From Ovoidimarina sp039190895 (GTDB lineage: Bacteria; Pseudomonadota; Alphaproteobacteria; Rhodobacterales; Rhodobacteraceae), in NCBI GenBank assembly GCA_039190895.1, contig JBCCXY010000002.1:1-64000 (forward strand): 64,000 nucleotides of DNA. The letters run 5' to 3'. This document shows positions 44,216 through 53,077 of this stretch, piece after piece (positions within the stretch are counted from its first letter, which is position 1; every line of letters starts with the position of its first letter). The position numbers were made by a program, and so were the translations under genes. The notes under the pieces are model-generated. The model made no database searches. It had not been told where the DNA came from and saw only the letters and a program-made list of their open reading frames with translations.

Positions 44216-45169
44216 TCAGCTCCTCTGAAGGCGCGGATCAAGCGCGGATTGTGCGATATCCACCAGAAGGTTGAGGATCACAAAGAACATCGCCAGCACC
44301 AGGATCGTCCCCTGCAGAAGCGGTAGGTCGCGCTGGAAGATCGCCTGCCCCAGAAGGAATCCGGTGCCGGGCCACGAGAACACCGTCTCAATCAGGATCG
44401 AACCGCCCAGCAGATACCCCATCTGCAAACCCATCACGGCCAGCGCGGTGGGCGCCGCGTTCTTGACCACGTGGGCCAGAACGCCCTGGTCAAGAAGCCC
44501 CTTGGCCCGCAAGCCCGTCACAAACTCCTGCTGCAGGATGTCGGCGACCAGGGCCCGCACCGTCCGCGCCACGATCCCCATCGGGATCACCGACATGGTG
44601 ATCGCAGGTAGCAGAAGGTACTGGATGTGCTCCCAATCCCAGGCCCACTCGCTTGACCCCCGCGGGCCCGCCCCTGTCGCGGGCAGCCATGCCAGCTCGA
44701 CCGAGAAGATGATCACCAGGACCATCCCCAGCCAGTAATGCGGCACGGACACGCCGATCACCGCCACGGACGACGCCAGCTTGTCGATCCAGCTATCCCG
44801 GAAGAACCCCGCCACAAATCCGAAAAGTGACCCCAGCGTGAACCCGATCACCGTGGCCGTGACCGCAAGGATCAGCGTGTTGCCGACGGCATTGAAAACC
44901 TCCGACGTCACCGGCCGCCCCGTCGCAATCGAATTGCCAAGGTCGCCTTGAACCGCCCGGCTCAGCCAGCGAAAGAACTGCTCGGGGTAAGACCGGTCAA
45001 AGCCATAGATCGCCATCATCTGCTCTTGCAGCTCGATCGAGGCATCCGGCGGCAGGATCGAAACCAGCGGGTCACCCGGCGAAATATGCACCAAAGCGAA
45101 GCACACCAGCGAAACCCCGATCATGATCGGCACGGTGTAGGCAATGCGGCGGCTTATGAAACTTAGCAT
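44216..45169 (-). CDS. Dipeptide-type ABC transporter permease (DppB-like)
   Basis: A 317-residue permease starting MLSFISRRIAYTVPIMIGVS, with the usual FALVHISPGDPL segment after helix 1 and the EAA-type loop LRAKGLLDQGVLAHVVKNAA. C-terminus ILNLLVDIAQSALDPRLQRS is standard for DppB. An AGAGGTGC ribosome site fixes the start; the extra upstream frame covers the stem-loop region. Confidence 0.93.
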   Translation of the reverse strand: MLSFISRRIAYTVPIMIGVSLVCFALVHISPGDPLVSILPPDASIELQEQMMAIYGFDRSYPEQFFRWLSRAVQGDLGNSIATGRPVTSEVFNAVGNTLILAVTATVIGFTLGSLFGFVAGFFRDSWIDKLASSVAVIGVSVPHYWLGMVLVIIFSVELAWLPATGAGPRGSSEWAWDWEHIQYLLLPAITMSVIPMGIVARTVRALVADILQQEFVTGLRAKGLLDQGVLAHVVKNAAPTALAVMGLQMGYLLGGSILIETVFSWPGTGFLLGQAIFQRDLPLLQGTILVLAMFFVILNLLVDIAQSALDPRLQRS

Positions 45170-45208
45170 CGGCACCTCTCTGTCGGTCTTCCGAACTCCG
45201 CGAGCAAA

Positions 45209-45236
45209 GGGGCCGCCAGCCAAGACCGGCGGCCCC
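45209..45236 (-). terminator. Stem-loop between binding-protein and permease genes
   Basis: GGGGCCGCC / GGCGGCCCC, 9 base pairs with a 10-base loop, directly follows the peptide-binding-protein gene. Same placement as the hairpins at 10944, 26842 and 37160. Confidence 0.6.
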
Positions 45237-45244
45237 GGATCGGA

Positions 45245-46909
45245 TTAGTCCGAAGGCACGCCCGCATCGACGGTCATCGGCGCGATGTCGATGAACCAGT
45301 TCTTCGGCTGGGTCACGTTGCCGACACGCTCGTTCATCGCCCGCGGGCCCACGTCATGGGCGATCCAGACGAACGGCGCCTCTTCCACGATCCGCGAATG
45401 CAGCGCCGCGAGGGCCGCATCCCGCTCGGTCTCGTCAAACGAGGTTCTGGCCGTCGCGATCAACGCGTCGAACTCGTCATTCCCGAAGTAACCCCAGTTG
45501 TTCGAGACTGGCGGGAAGGTCTCGGTCGAGACAAACCGCACCATCGCAAAGAACGGGTCCATCGTCGCAAAGCTGACGTTGATCGCATCCGCGCCGCGCG
45601 CGCTTTCATCCTTGGCGCCCTTGCGCCAGTTGGTGAACAGCGTGTTCCACTCGATCACGTCAAGCTGCACGTCAAAGAAGCAGTCCGACAGGTTTGCCTG
45701 CACATACTCGTTCATGGTCACCGGCTGCATCTGACCCGACCCACTGGCCGAAGTCTGCACCGTCACCGTCAGGGGATTGTCCGCCGAGAACCCGGCCTCC
45801 GCCATCAGCGCACGGGCCGCATCGGGATCATAGGTTATGTCGAAGGTCGGGTTACCCCACCACGGATGCCCCGGCTCAACCGAGCCCTTGGGGATGCCCA
45901 TATAGCCGCCCAGCAGCACCTGCAGCTCTTCGCGGTTCACGCACAGGTTCGCCGCGTGGCGCACCCGCTTGTCAAGCCAGGGCGAGCCTTCCGCAAACGA
46001 AAGCTGCCACGGCCACACATGGGGCTGCGGGTTCGCGTAGATCACGTTGCCCTGGCTCTCAATCCGCGGGATCGCGTCGGGCGCGGGCGCCTCGATCCAG
46101 TCCACCTGACCCGAAAGCAGCGCCGCGGTCCGCGCATTCGCATCGGGCAGCGGCACCAGCACCACGCGCTCAATCGTGGGCGTGCGCAGCGGATCCCAAT
46201 AATCCGGATTTGCCACCATCTCAAAGCGTTCACGCGGCACCAGAAGATCGCCCTTGAAGGGGCCGGTACCGGACGGATCAAAGGCAAAGGCCGTCCAAGC
46301 CGCTGCCGCACGCTCCTTAGGGTCGGTCACGGCCGCATCCACCGCCTCATAAAGGCTCTGCCAGTGGGTCGGCGAGGCCATGAACAGCATCGTCATGTTC
46401 AGCGGCAGGAAGCTGTCGGGTTGCGTCGTCGTCAGCTCGACCGTGAACTCATCAATCGCCGTCGCCGAGGCCAGGGTCGGCATCCGCGACTTGGTGGCAC
46501 CCACCTGATCGGGCGCAAAATGCGGCGCCGCTTCATCCAGAACCTTCTGAACATTCCACACAACGGCCTCGGCATTGAAAGGTGAGCCGTCATGGAAGGT
46601 CACGCCCTCGCGCAGCGTGAACGTCCACTTGGTCGGGTCGTCAGGGTTCACCGCCCACGACGTGGCCAGCCCTGGCACAACGACGCTCGGTTCGGTCTCC
46701 GACGAAAGGTCCCAATGGGTCAGCGCGTCATACATCGGGATGCCCGTAAAGCGATTGCCTTCAAAGCCCTGATCCGGCTGCCCGCTCGTGCGTGGGATAT
46801 CTGCGGCAGTCATGCCGATGGTGAGCGTGCGCTCGGCCCAAACCGGGCCAGCAAACACAACCGAGGCCAAAGCCACAGCAGCGGTCGTACTGAAAAAACT
46901 CTTCCGCAT
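45245..46909 (-). CDS. Dipeptide-type ABC transporter substrate-binding protein
   Basis: A 554-residue family-5 solute-binding protein (SBP_bac_5). Sec signal MRKSFFSTTAAVALASVVFA with cleavage near VWA|ERTL. Family hallmarks: WTFTLREGVTFHDGSPFNAEAVVWNV (seen in part as LREGVTFHDGSPF), GTGPFKGD, and the hinge region FEMVANPDYWDP. A GGAGAGAC ribosome site lies before the ATG at 46909. First gene of a leftward operon with two permeases, two ATPases and a racemase; divergent from a GntR regulator. Confidence 0.93.
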   Translation of the reverse strand: MRKSFFSTTAAVALASVVFAGPVWAERTLTIGMTAADIPRTSGQPDQGFEGNRFTGIPMYDALTHWDLSSETEPSVVVPGLATSWAVNPDDPTKWTFTLREGVTFHDGSPFNAEAVVWNVQKVLDEAAPHFAPDQVGATKSRMPTLASATAIDEFTVELTTTQPDSFLPLNMTMLFMASPTHWQSLYEAVDAAVTDPKERAAAAWTAFAFDPSGTGPFKGDLLVPRERFEMVANPDYWDPLRTPTIERVVLVPLPDANARTAALLSGQVDWIEAPAPDAIPRIESQGNVIYANPQPHVWPWQLSFAEGSPWLDKRVRHAANLCVNREELQVLLGGYMGIPKGSVEPGHPWWGNPTFDITYDPDAARALMAEAGFSADNPLTVTVQTSASGSGQMQPVTMNEYVQANLSDCFFDVQLDVIEWNTLFTNWRKGAKDESARGADAINVSFATMDPFFAMVRFVSTETFPPVSNNWGYFGNDEFDALIATARTSFDETERDAALAALHSRIVEEAPFVWIAHDVGPRAMNERVGNVTQPKNWFIDIAPMTVDAGVPSD

Positions 46910-47000
46910 GTCGTCTCTCCTGTTGGTCTCTTTGGGGCGGCCCCTGCAGGGCATCGCTCAGATGCGAGCTAGGCAGAGCGGTGGTTTCGGCGACGGAATA

Positions 47001-47158
47001 AGTGGAGTTTTGTATACGAAAACCACTCTACATGCACACATTTGCCGAAGACTTCGTCATAATAATCTCAATTTGGCGGTGAATTATGCACATTTGAATC
47101 TTGAAACCGGGGAATGCGCGCCTCGCCTCTGGAAATCGCTCGGAGAAGACCTGTATAC
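47001..47158. promoter_or_regulatory. GntR-type operator candidates in the peptide-transporter/GntR intergenic region
   Basis: The 276-base gap between 46909 and 47186 carries AGTGGAGTTTTGTATACGAA followed by AACCACT (47001-47027), an imperfect palindrome centred on GTATAC. TGTATAC occurs again at 47152-47158, 28 bases before the GntR start. These are the only clear symmetric elements in the gap and may be regulator sites for the two divergent units. Confidence 0.45.
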
Positions 47159-47185
47159 CTTCCAGACGGTTTTTTGGCGGCTCGT

Positions 47186-47890
47186 ATGGACGATTACAGG
47201 CAGCACACAGCAGAAGAAACAGCACACCCCGAGCCGCGAAACCCGGTATTCGAGGGCATTGAGCGTGCCATTCATGAGCAGCGCCTGCCCCCCGGAACGC
47301 GGTTGGCCGAGGGCGAGCTTGGCGAGATCTACGGCGTCTCTCGCACCATCGTGCGCGCCGGGCTGCAAGAGCTCTCCCACGCGCATCTCGTGTCACTGCG
47401 CCACAACCGCGGGGCGCGCGTGGCTCAGCCTTCGCCGCAAGAGGCGCGCGAGGTGTTCGAAGCCCGCGAACTCATCGAACCCCGCACCGCCCGTGAGGCC
47501 GCACGCCGCATGACCGCGGCCGACGCAAAGCGCCTGCGTGCGCACTGCGAGGAAGAAAAACGCGCCCTTGAGGCAAGCGACCATGGCCGCGCCTTGCGCC
47601 TGTCCGGAAGATTTCACATCGAAATCGCGACCGTCGCCGGGCAGCAGACGCTTTGCGAATTTGTCGAACAACTCGTCGCGCGCTCCGCCCTGATCATCGC
47701 CCTCTATTGGTCCCGTGAGAGAGTGCGATGCGACAGCAACTGCCACCAGAATATCCTGAAAGCGATGGCGAACAATGACCCGGACGAGGCCGAAAGCCTT
47801 ATGCGGTCACATCTGGTCGACATCCACTCGACGCTGCGGTTTGCCGACGAACCGGCGACCAAGCCCGACCTGCGCAGCATGTTGACCTGA
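47186..47890 (+). CDS. GntR-family regulator (FadR/FCD subfamily)
   Basis: A 234-residue regulator from ATG 47186 (MDDYRQHTAEETAHPEPRNP); a longer version from 47114 adds 24 residues with no visible support. Winged helix: EGELGEIYGVSRTIVRAGLQELSHAHLV, recognition helix SRTIVRAGLQEL; FCD domain with His in SGRFHIEIATVAG, CHQNILKAM and MRSHLVDIHS. Divergent from the dipeptide-type transporter and racemase operon, so it is the likely local regulator. Its FCD metal ligands appear intact. Confidence 0.88.
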   Translation: MDDYRQHTAEETAHPEPRNPVFEGIERAIHEQRLPPGTRLAEGELGEIYGVSRTIVRAGLQELSHAHLVSLRHNRGARVAQPSPQEAREVFEARELIEPRTAREAARRMTAADAKRLRAHCEEEKRALEASDHGRALRLSGRFHIEIATVAGQQTLCEFVEQLVARSALIIALYWSRERVRCDSNCHQNILKAMANNDPDEAESLMRSHLVDIHSTLRFADEPATKPDLRSMLT

Positions 47891-47904
47891 TCAGGTCAAG
47901 CGTC

Positions 47905-48384
47905 CTATTTGGTGCTGTCCCGGGCGCACAATGCCCGCAAGATCCGCTTCAGCGCGACGATGTCTTCCGATGAAAAGCCGTCAAGAATCTGCGTTTCGTG
48001 GCGCAGTGCCATGTCGACATACTTCGACGCCTGGTTGCGCCCCTTCTTCGTCAAAGACACAAGGACACCGCGTCGGTCCCGGTTCTCGTGCACCCGTTCC
48101 GTAATGCCGTCCGCACAAAGCCGATCCAACTTCCGCGTCAGAGTCGGCTGCTTTAACAAGCACTTACTCGCCAACTCTCCCACGTTCATTTTCCGGTTGG
48201 GATAAAGACAAGCCATGATGCGCCACGTCGGGACGGACGTGCCAATGGCCTCCAACTGCCCATGAAATGCGCTGCTCGCGGCGTGGCTGGCTTGGGCCAT
48301 CATGTACAAAAGATACCCATCCACAAAGCTCGGTTGATCAGTGTCCTGCGTGTCTGGATTTACATCCATTTTCATATTTTCCAT
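47905..48384 (-). CDS. MarR-family transcriptional regulator
   Basis: A 159-residue MarR protein with the winged-helix core NVGELASKCLLKQPTLTRKLDRLCADG and wing NRDRRGVLVSLTKKG. It is divergent from the NicX-like operon with about 76 bases between the genes (48385-48460). That gap has two TTTACAC repeats (48384-48390 and 48411-48417) and CCCATTGGG (48426-48434), which may hold the operator. In known aromatic-acid systems (NicR, IacR) a MarR repressor sits in the same place. Ligand is probably the pathway substrate or its CoA ester. Confidence 0.9.
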   Translation of the reverse strand: MENMKMDVNPDTQDTDQPSFVDGYLLYMMAQASHAASSAFHGQLEAIGTSVPTWRIMACLYPNRKMNVGELASKCLLKQPTLTRKLDRLCADGITERVHENRDRRGVLVSLTKKGRNQASKYVDMALRHETQILDGFSSEDIVALKRILRALCARDSTK

Positions 48385-48460
48385 TTACACATGATCCACA
48401 TTGATGCACCTTTACACCCAACCGACCCATTGGGCTACCCGGAAATCTGGAGAACGACAG

Positions 48461-49498
48461 GTGCTGAACGATCGTATCGAAGCCAAGTGGATCGACGCTT
48501 TCGAAACGACCTTCCAGGCTTGTAAAGTCACGACCGAAGAAACAGCCATTATCCTGAGCGAGAGCCAAAGCCGCGATCTGAACGTGCATCTGGCCGAACT
48601 TGCGCTGGCGCGGATGGGGGTGACGTTTTTCCACGTAAAGGTGCCCACACCTCCGGCCAGGACCACAGCCATCCTGCGATCCACCGGGATGTCGCTGGCG
48701 CTCGATGGGCAGAACAAGGCGGTCGACGCGTTGAAGATGGCGGACTTCATCGTCGACCTCACGGTGGAAGGGCTCATGCACGCGCGCCAGACCGGGGCGA
48801 TCTTGGGCTCTGGTGCGCGGGTGCTGAATATCTCGAACGAACACCCCGAGATGCTGGAACGGGCCATGCCGGATGAGGACCTGAAGGCAAGGTGCCTCGC
48901 CGCCGCTCGCCTTTGCCGGACCGCCGAACTGATGCGCGTGGAAAGCGCGGCGGGAACGGACCTCACCGTGTCCATGGCGGGCAACAACACTGTGGGCGTT
49001 TGGGGCTGGACGGATAAGCCGGGCACGCTGGCGCACTGGCCGGGCGGGATCGTGGTCAGTTTTCCGGCAGCAGGCTCGGTGAATGGCAAGCTTGTCTTTC
49101 AGCCGGGGGACATGAACCTGACATTCAAACGCTACTTCGAAAGCGAAGTGACCTTCGACATCCGAGAGGATTACGTGACTGCCGTCCAGGGCAAGGGCAC
49201 CGACGCCCGCCTCATGCGCGCCTATTTCGAGGCCTTCGGGGATAAAGAGGCCTACGCGACTTCCCACGTCGGATGGGGGCTCCACAAAGGCGCGCGCCAT
49301 GAAGCGCTGACAATGTATGGCCGCCGGGACCTCAACGGCACAGAACTGCGCGCCGTGGCCGGGAATTTTCTATACTCCACCGGCGCCAATGAATTTGCGG
49401 GCCGCTTTACCGAGGGCCACTTCGATCTGCCCATGATGGGCTGCACCATCTCTGTCGACGGCACGGTGGTCGTCGATGAAGGGGTGCTGGTCGAATGA
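48461..49498 (+). CDS. NicX-like non-haem iron dioxygenase (2,5-dihydroxypyridine 5,6-dioxygenase family)
   Basis: A 345-residue protein. GTG 48461 is chosen because of GGAG eight bases upstream; the frame is open to a TTG at 48401. It belongs to the M29-aminopeptidase-like fold to which Pseudomonas NicX (350 residues) belongs, and matches NicX in WPGGIVVSFP (NicX: WPSGFLFTWP), SHVGWGL and NFLYSTG. The NicX iron ligands are His265, His318 and Asp320; here His269 (SHVGWGL) and His320/Asp322 (GHFDLPM) fall at equivalent places. NicX cleaves the ring of 2,5-dihydroxypyridine to N-formylmaleamate. Leads a tight operon; annotation as leucyl aminopeptidase would be misleading. Confidence 0.8.
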   Translation: MLNDRIEAKWIDAFETTFQACKVTTEETAIILSESQSRDLNVHLAELALARMGVTFFHVKVPTPPARTTAILRSTGMSLALDGQNKAVDALKMADFIVDLTVEGLMHARQTGAILGSGARVLNISNEHPEMLERAMPDEDLKARCLAAARLCRTAELMRVESAAGTDLTVSMAGNNTVGVWGWTDKPGTLAHWPGGIVVSFPAAGSVNGKLVFQPGDMNLTFKRYFESEVTFDIREDYVTAVQGKGTDARLMRAYFEAFGDKEAYATSHVGWGLHKGARHEALTMYGRRDLNGTELRAVAGNFLYSTGANEFAGRFTEGHFDLPMMGCTISVDGTVVVDEGVLVE

Positions 49499-50274
49499 AG
49501 GCCGCCGGGCTGGCATACGAGGCACGGGGACAATCAGGCCCGGTCGTCGTCTGCCTGCACGGAATTGGCGGCAATGCCTCCTCCTTTGCGCCACAGCTAG
49601 AAGGGCTGGCCGAGGCGTGCCAGATCATCTCTGTAAGCCTGCCGGGCTACGGAGGCTCAGACGTGATAACGCCCGTCAGCTTTCACGCTCTCGCCGACGC
49701 CGTCCTCTCGTTCCTCGACGCGATGCAGCTCGACTCAGCGCATTTGTGCGGTCACTCCATCGGCGGCATGATCGCCATCGAAACAGCCTGCCACGCGCCA
49801 GCTCGCGTGAATTCTCTAGCATTAATCGGAACAACATCGGCCTTCGGAGGGCGCGACGACAGCTTCAAAGACGCCTTCGTCGCCGACCGCCTGAAACCTC
49901 TGGATGAAGGTCTGACGCTCGCTGATCTGGCACCACGTTTTGTCAGCGAAATCACCGGCAAAAGCGCCACAACGGCGGTGACCAACGCCGCCGCCGAAAC
50001 CATGGCTGCCGTGCCCGAGGCCACCTATCGCGACATCATCCGCTGTCTGGTGACGTTCAACCGCCGCGACGACCTCAACACCGTCGCCCTACCCGCCTGC
50101 CTCATCGCAGGCGACGAAGACCAGAACGCCCCATCGCGCACCATGAAGCGCATGGCCGACGGCATGCCAAACGCCGAATTCCACGAAATCACAGGTGCGG
50201 GTCACCTGATCAACCTTGAAGCGTCGGACGAAACGAACCGGATCCTCAGCGCATTTTACAGGAGGCTTTCATGA
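49495..50274 (+). CDS. Alpha/beta hydrolase (NicD/MhpC-like)
   Basis: A 259-residue alpha/beta-hydrolase. Oxyanion HGIGGNASSF, nucleophile elbow LCGHSIGGMIAIE (Ser near residue 88), acidic residue in IAGDEDQNAP and His in GAGHLINLEA. NicD, the N-formylmaleamate deformylase of nicotinate degradation, has this fold and this genetic partner. The gene overlaps the NicX-like gene and the next gene by four bases each. Expected to hydrolyse the ring-cleavage product. No maleamate amidase or maleate isomerase follows, so the product probably differs from that of the nic pathway. Confidence 0.85.
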   Translation: MKAAGLAYEARGQSGPVVVCLHGIGGNASSFAPQLEGLAEACQIISVSLPGYGGSDVITPVSFHALADAVLSFLDAMQLDSAHLCGHSIGGMIAIETACHAPARVNSLALIGTTSAFGGRDDSFKDAFVADRLKPLDEGLTLADLAPRFVSEITGKSATTAVTNAAAETMAAVPEATYRDIIRCLVTFNRRDDLNTVALPACLIAGDEDQNAPSRTMKRMADGMPNAEFHEITGAGHLINLEASDETNRILSAFYRRLS

Positions 50275-51542
50275 AGCACGAAACGATTACGGCAGCCGAT
50301 GACGAGCCCATCTTCGATCCCGCCGCCTGGCGCCTGACCGATCAACAGGTCGAACTCGCCACGATCGCGCGCGAAATGGGCCAGACCAAAATGCACGAAC
50401 GCGCGGTTCGATACGACAAAGAGGCGATCTTTCCCACCGAGAACTTCAAGGATTTTGCCGAAAACGGACTGCTCGGGATTGCCATTCCCAAGGAGTACGG
50501 GGGCCACGGCGCCGACTTCAAAACCTACATGCTGACGGCGGCAGAGATCGGGCGCTATTGCGGTGCCACGGCGCTGACGTTCAACATGCACGTCTGCTCT
50601 TGCTTGTGGTCGGGCGCGCTGCTCGACACGCTGGACTACGATGCCGACCTGAAAGCGGCCCACGCCACGAAGCGGGCGGTGCACTACGACCGCATTCTGA
50701 ACGGCGGCAAGATTTATGCGCAGCCATTCTCGGAAGGCGGGGACGCAGCGGCCGGGAAGAAGGCATTCGGCACCACGGCTTTACGGGTCGACGGCGGTTG
50801 GATTGTAAACGGCAAAAAGATCTTTGCGTCGCTCTCGGGCTATGCAGATTTCTACGGCGCGCTTTGCACAGAACTCGACGCTCCGAATGCGGAGATGAGC
50901 CGCGCCAACACAATGTACCTGGCAATCCCCGCCGATGCAGACGGGGTGTCGGTCGAAGGCGAATGGGACCCGCTTGGGATGCGGGGCACAGTCTCGCGAA
51001 CGCTTATCTTCAGGGACGTATTCGTGGCTGACGAAGCGCAGCTCATGCCACGCGGGATCTACTTTCAGGCGGCCAAGCGCTGGCCGCACATGTTCATGAC
51101 GTTGACCCCCGCCTATGTCGGTCTCGCGCAGGCGGCTTATGACTTCACAGTAAAGTACCTGCGGGGCGAGATGCCCGGGACCCCGCCAGTCAAGCGGCGG
51201 ATGTACCCCACCAAGCAGATCGCCGTCGCCCAGATGAAGGTGATGCTTGAGCAGACCAAGGCAACCTGGTTCCAGGCGATCACCGAAGCAGGCCCGAACC
51301 CCACGCAGGACAGTCTCATGCGGGCCTGGGTGGCCCAGTACACTGCCATGGAAAACGCCAACGAACTGGCACAACTCGCCATTCGCACCTGCGGCGGTCA
51401 GTCGATGCTGCGGTCGCTGCATCTGGAACGGCTCTACCGCGACAGCCGGTGCGGGTCGCTCATGCTGCCGTGGACGGCGGAGCTTTGCATCGACATGCTC
51501 GGCAAGGGCACTCTCTACAAGCCCGGCGAAAGCGACGAATGA
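50271..51542 (+). CDS. Acyl-CoA-dehydrogenase-fold flavoprotein lacking the catalytic Glu; probable flavin monooxygenase
   Basis: A 423-residue ACAD-fold protein: N-terminal helices with GLLGIAIPKEYGGHGADFKTY, FAD-site-type region AYAQPFSEGG, GKKIFASLSG, then the C-terminal helical part. In true acyl-CoA dehydrogenases the last helix follows YEGTxxIQ with a catalytic Glu; here that place reads RDSRCGSLMLPWTAELCIDM, so the Glu is absent. Group D monooxygenases (HpaB, IacA, DszC relatives) use the same fold with a partner flavin reductase, and a flavin reductase is encoded three genes on. I infer an oxygenase or hydroxylase acting on an aromatic, perhaps CoA-linked, substrate. Confidence 0.8.
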   Translation: MKHETITAADDEPIFDPAAWRLTDQQVELATIAREMGQTKMHERAVRYDKEAIFPTENFKDFAENGLLGIAIPKEYGGHGADFKTYMLTAAEIGRYCGATALTFNMHVCSCLWSGALLDTLDYDADLKAAHATKRAVHYDRILNGGKIYAQPFSEGGDAAAGKKAFGTTALRVDGGWIVNGKKIFASLSGYADFYGALCTELDAPNAEMSRANTMYLAIPADADGVSVEGEWDPLGMRGTVSRTLIFRDVFVADEAQLMPRGIYFQAAKRWPHMFMTLTPAYVGLAQAAYDFTVKYLRGEMPGTPPVKRRMYPTKQIAVAQMKVMLEQTKATWFQAITEAGPNPTQDSLMRAWVAQYTAMENANELAQLAIRTCGGQSMLRSLHLERLYRDSRCGSLMLPWTAELCIDMLGKGTLYKPGESDE

Positions 51543-53077
51543 TGTCCGAGAAATCGCGCACCATCGACGCGTGGCTCGAGAACCACGCAACGCACCAACC
51601 CGAAAAGACCGCGCTTCGGTTTGAGGGCGCATCCTGGACATACCGGGACCTTCAGGATTGGGTCGCGGCGCTCGCATCCCACCTCAGCCGGGAATACGGC
51701 CTCGCCCGCGGCGACCGCATCGCGTTCCTCGGCGCCAATTCCGCAGCCGAAGTCGCCCTGTTCTTTGCAGCCGCGCGATTGGGCCTGATGATCGTTCCGC
51801 TTAACTGGCGCCTCGCGCCGGATGAGTTGGGCTACATCGTCTCCAACGCAGGCGCGCGGCTCTTGGTTCATAGCGCGAGCTTTGCCGACCTGGCAGATGA
51901 CGTCGCTCGCGGAACGAAAGCCCGGACGGCAAATGCCGATCTCGACTTCGCGGACCTCCCCAAGGGTGAGGCGGTGCCGCAAGGGGCGCTCAAGGACCCG
52001 TTCCTGATCGTCTACACGTCCGGCACGACCGGCCGTCCAAAGGGCGCCGTCCTCACCCAGGAGGCGGTGTTTTGGAACGCGCTGATCAGCCTCCACGCCC
52101 ATGACTTCACACCCGACGATCACATCCTGAACGTGTTGCCGCTGTTCCATGTCGGCGGGATCAACATCCAGATGATGCCGTGCTTCTACGTGGGCGGAAC
52201 AGTAACACTGCACGTACGGTTCGATCCCTCAGCGATCATCACCGCGCTTTCCGAAGGCGGCATCACAACGGCTGTCTTCGTGCCCACGATGATGCGCGCT
52301 CTCATGGGCACCGACACCTGGCAGACCGCCAAATTCCCAAATCTGCGCATGCTGAACACCGGTTCGACCGACGTGCCAGTCGACATTCTCGAAGCCGTCA
52401 ATGCCCGCGGCATCCCGATGGTCCAGGTCTACGGCGCAACAGAAACCGGGCCCATCGCCACCTATCAACGCGCGGAAGAGGCCGGGCGGACCATCGGCTC
52501 CATCGGGCGCCCCGGGGCGCATATGGAAGTCAAGGTCATGTCGCCCGACGGCATCGAATGTGCACCCGATGTGCCAGGAGAAATCTGGGTCAAAGGCCCC
52601 AACAACTTCTCCTATTACTGGCAAAATCCCCAGGCCACAGCGGCCTCCCTGCAGGACGGGTGGTTCAAGACCGGCGACGTGGCCCGGCGCGATGTCCACG
52701 GTCTTCTGTGGTTCGTGAGCCGACTGAAGCACGTCATCATTTCCGGCGGTGAAAACATCTATCCCGCCGAAATCGAACGCCTGCTCATGCAACTGCCCGG
52801 CTTGCGCGAAGTCGCCGTGGTCGGGCGCCCCGACCCGCGCTGGGGCGAGGTTCCGGTGATCGTCGCGGCCATCGAAGAGGATGGCCCCTCGGAAGAGGTC
52901 ATCCTCGCCACCTGCGACACCCGCATTGCCAAATTCAAGCGTCCCAAGGACGTCGCGCTTGTTCAGGCCTTGCCGCGCAACGCCATGGGCAAGGTGCTGG
53001 TCGATGAGGTTCGCAAGATTGCGGCCGCGCAGGGGCTGAACCTGACACGCTCGCAAAGCCAGGGGGTGACGGCATGA
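51539..53077 (+). CDS. AMP-dependent acyl/aryl-CoA ligase
   Basis: A 512-residue member of the ANL superfamily. ATP motif YTSGTTGRPKGAVLTQ, adenylate motif VQVYGATETGP, hinge-side WFKTGDVARRD, and C-terminal Lys motif LPRNAMGKVL. The start is ATG 51539, an ATGA overlap with the preceding stop. Forms an acyl-CoA via acyl-AMP; its operon place suggests an aromatic or dicarboxylic acid activated before or after ring cleavage. Confidence 0.9.
   Translation: MMSEKSRTIDAWLENHATHQPEKTALRFEGASWTYRDLQDWVAALASHLSREYGLARGDRIAFLGANSAAEVALFFAAARLGLMIVPLNWRLAPDELGYIVSNAGARLLVHSASFADLADDVARGTKARTANADLDFADLPKGEAVPQGALKDPFLIVYTSGTTGRPKGAVLTQEAVFWNALISLHAHDFTPDDHILNVLPLFHVGGINIQMMPCFYVGGTVTLHVRFDPSAIITALSEGGITTAVFVPTMMRALMGTDTWQTAKFPNLRMLNTGSTDVPVDILEAVNARGIPMVQVYGATETGPIATYQRAEEAGRTIGSIGRPGAHMEVKVMSPDGIECAPDVPGEIWVKGPNNFSYYWQNPQATAASLQDGWFKTGDVARRDVHGLLWFVSRLKHVIISGGENIYPAEIERLLMQLPGLREVAVVGRPDPRWGEVPVIVAAIEEDGPSEEVILATCDTRIAKFKRPKDVALVQALPRNAMGKVLVDEVRKIAAAQGLNLTRSQSQGVTA

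Noticed and set aside
48461..49498. Leucyl aminopeptidase (M29) function
   Set aside because: The fold is shared, but the equivalents of the NicX iron ligands and the operon context favour ring-cleaving dioxygenase; peptidase activity was kept only as a remote alternative.
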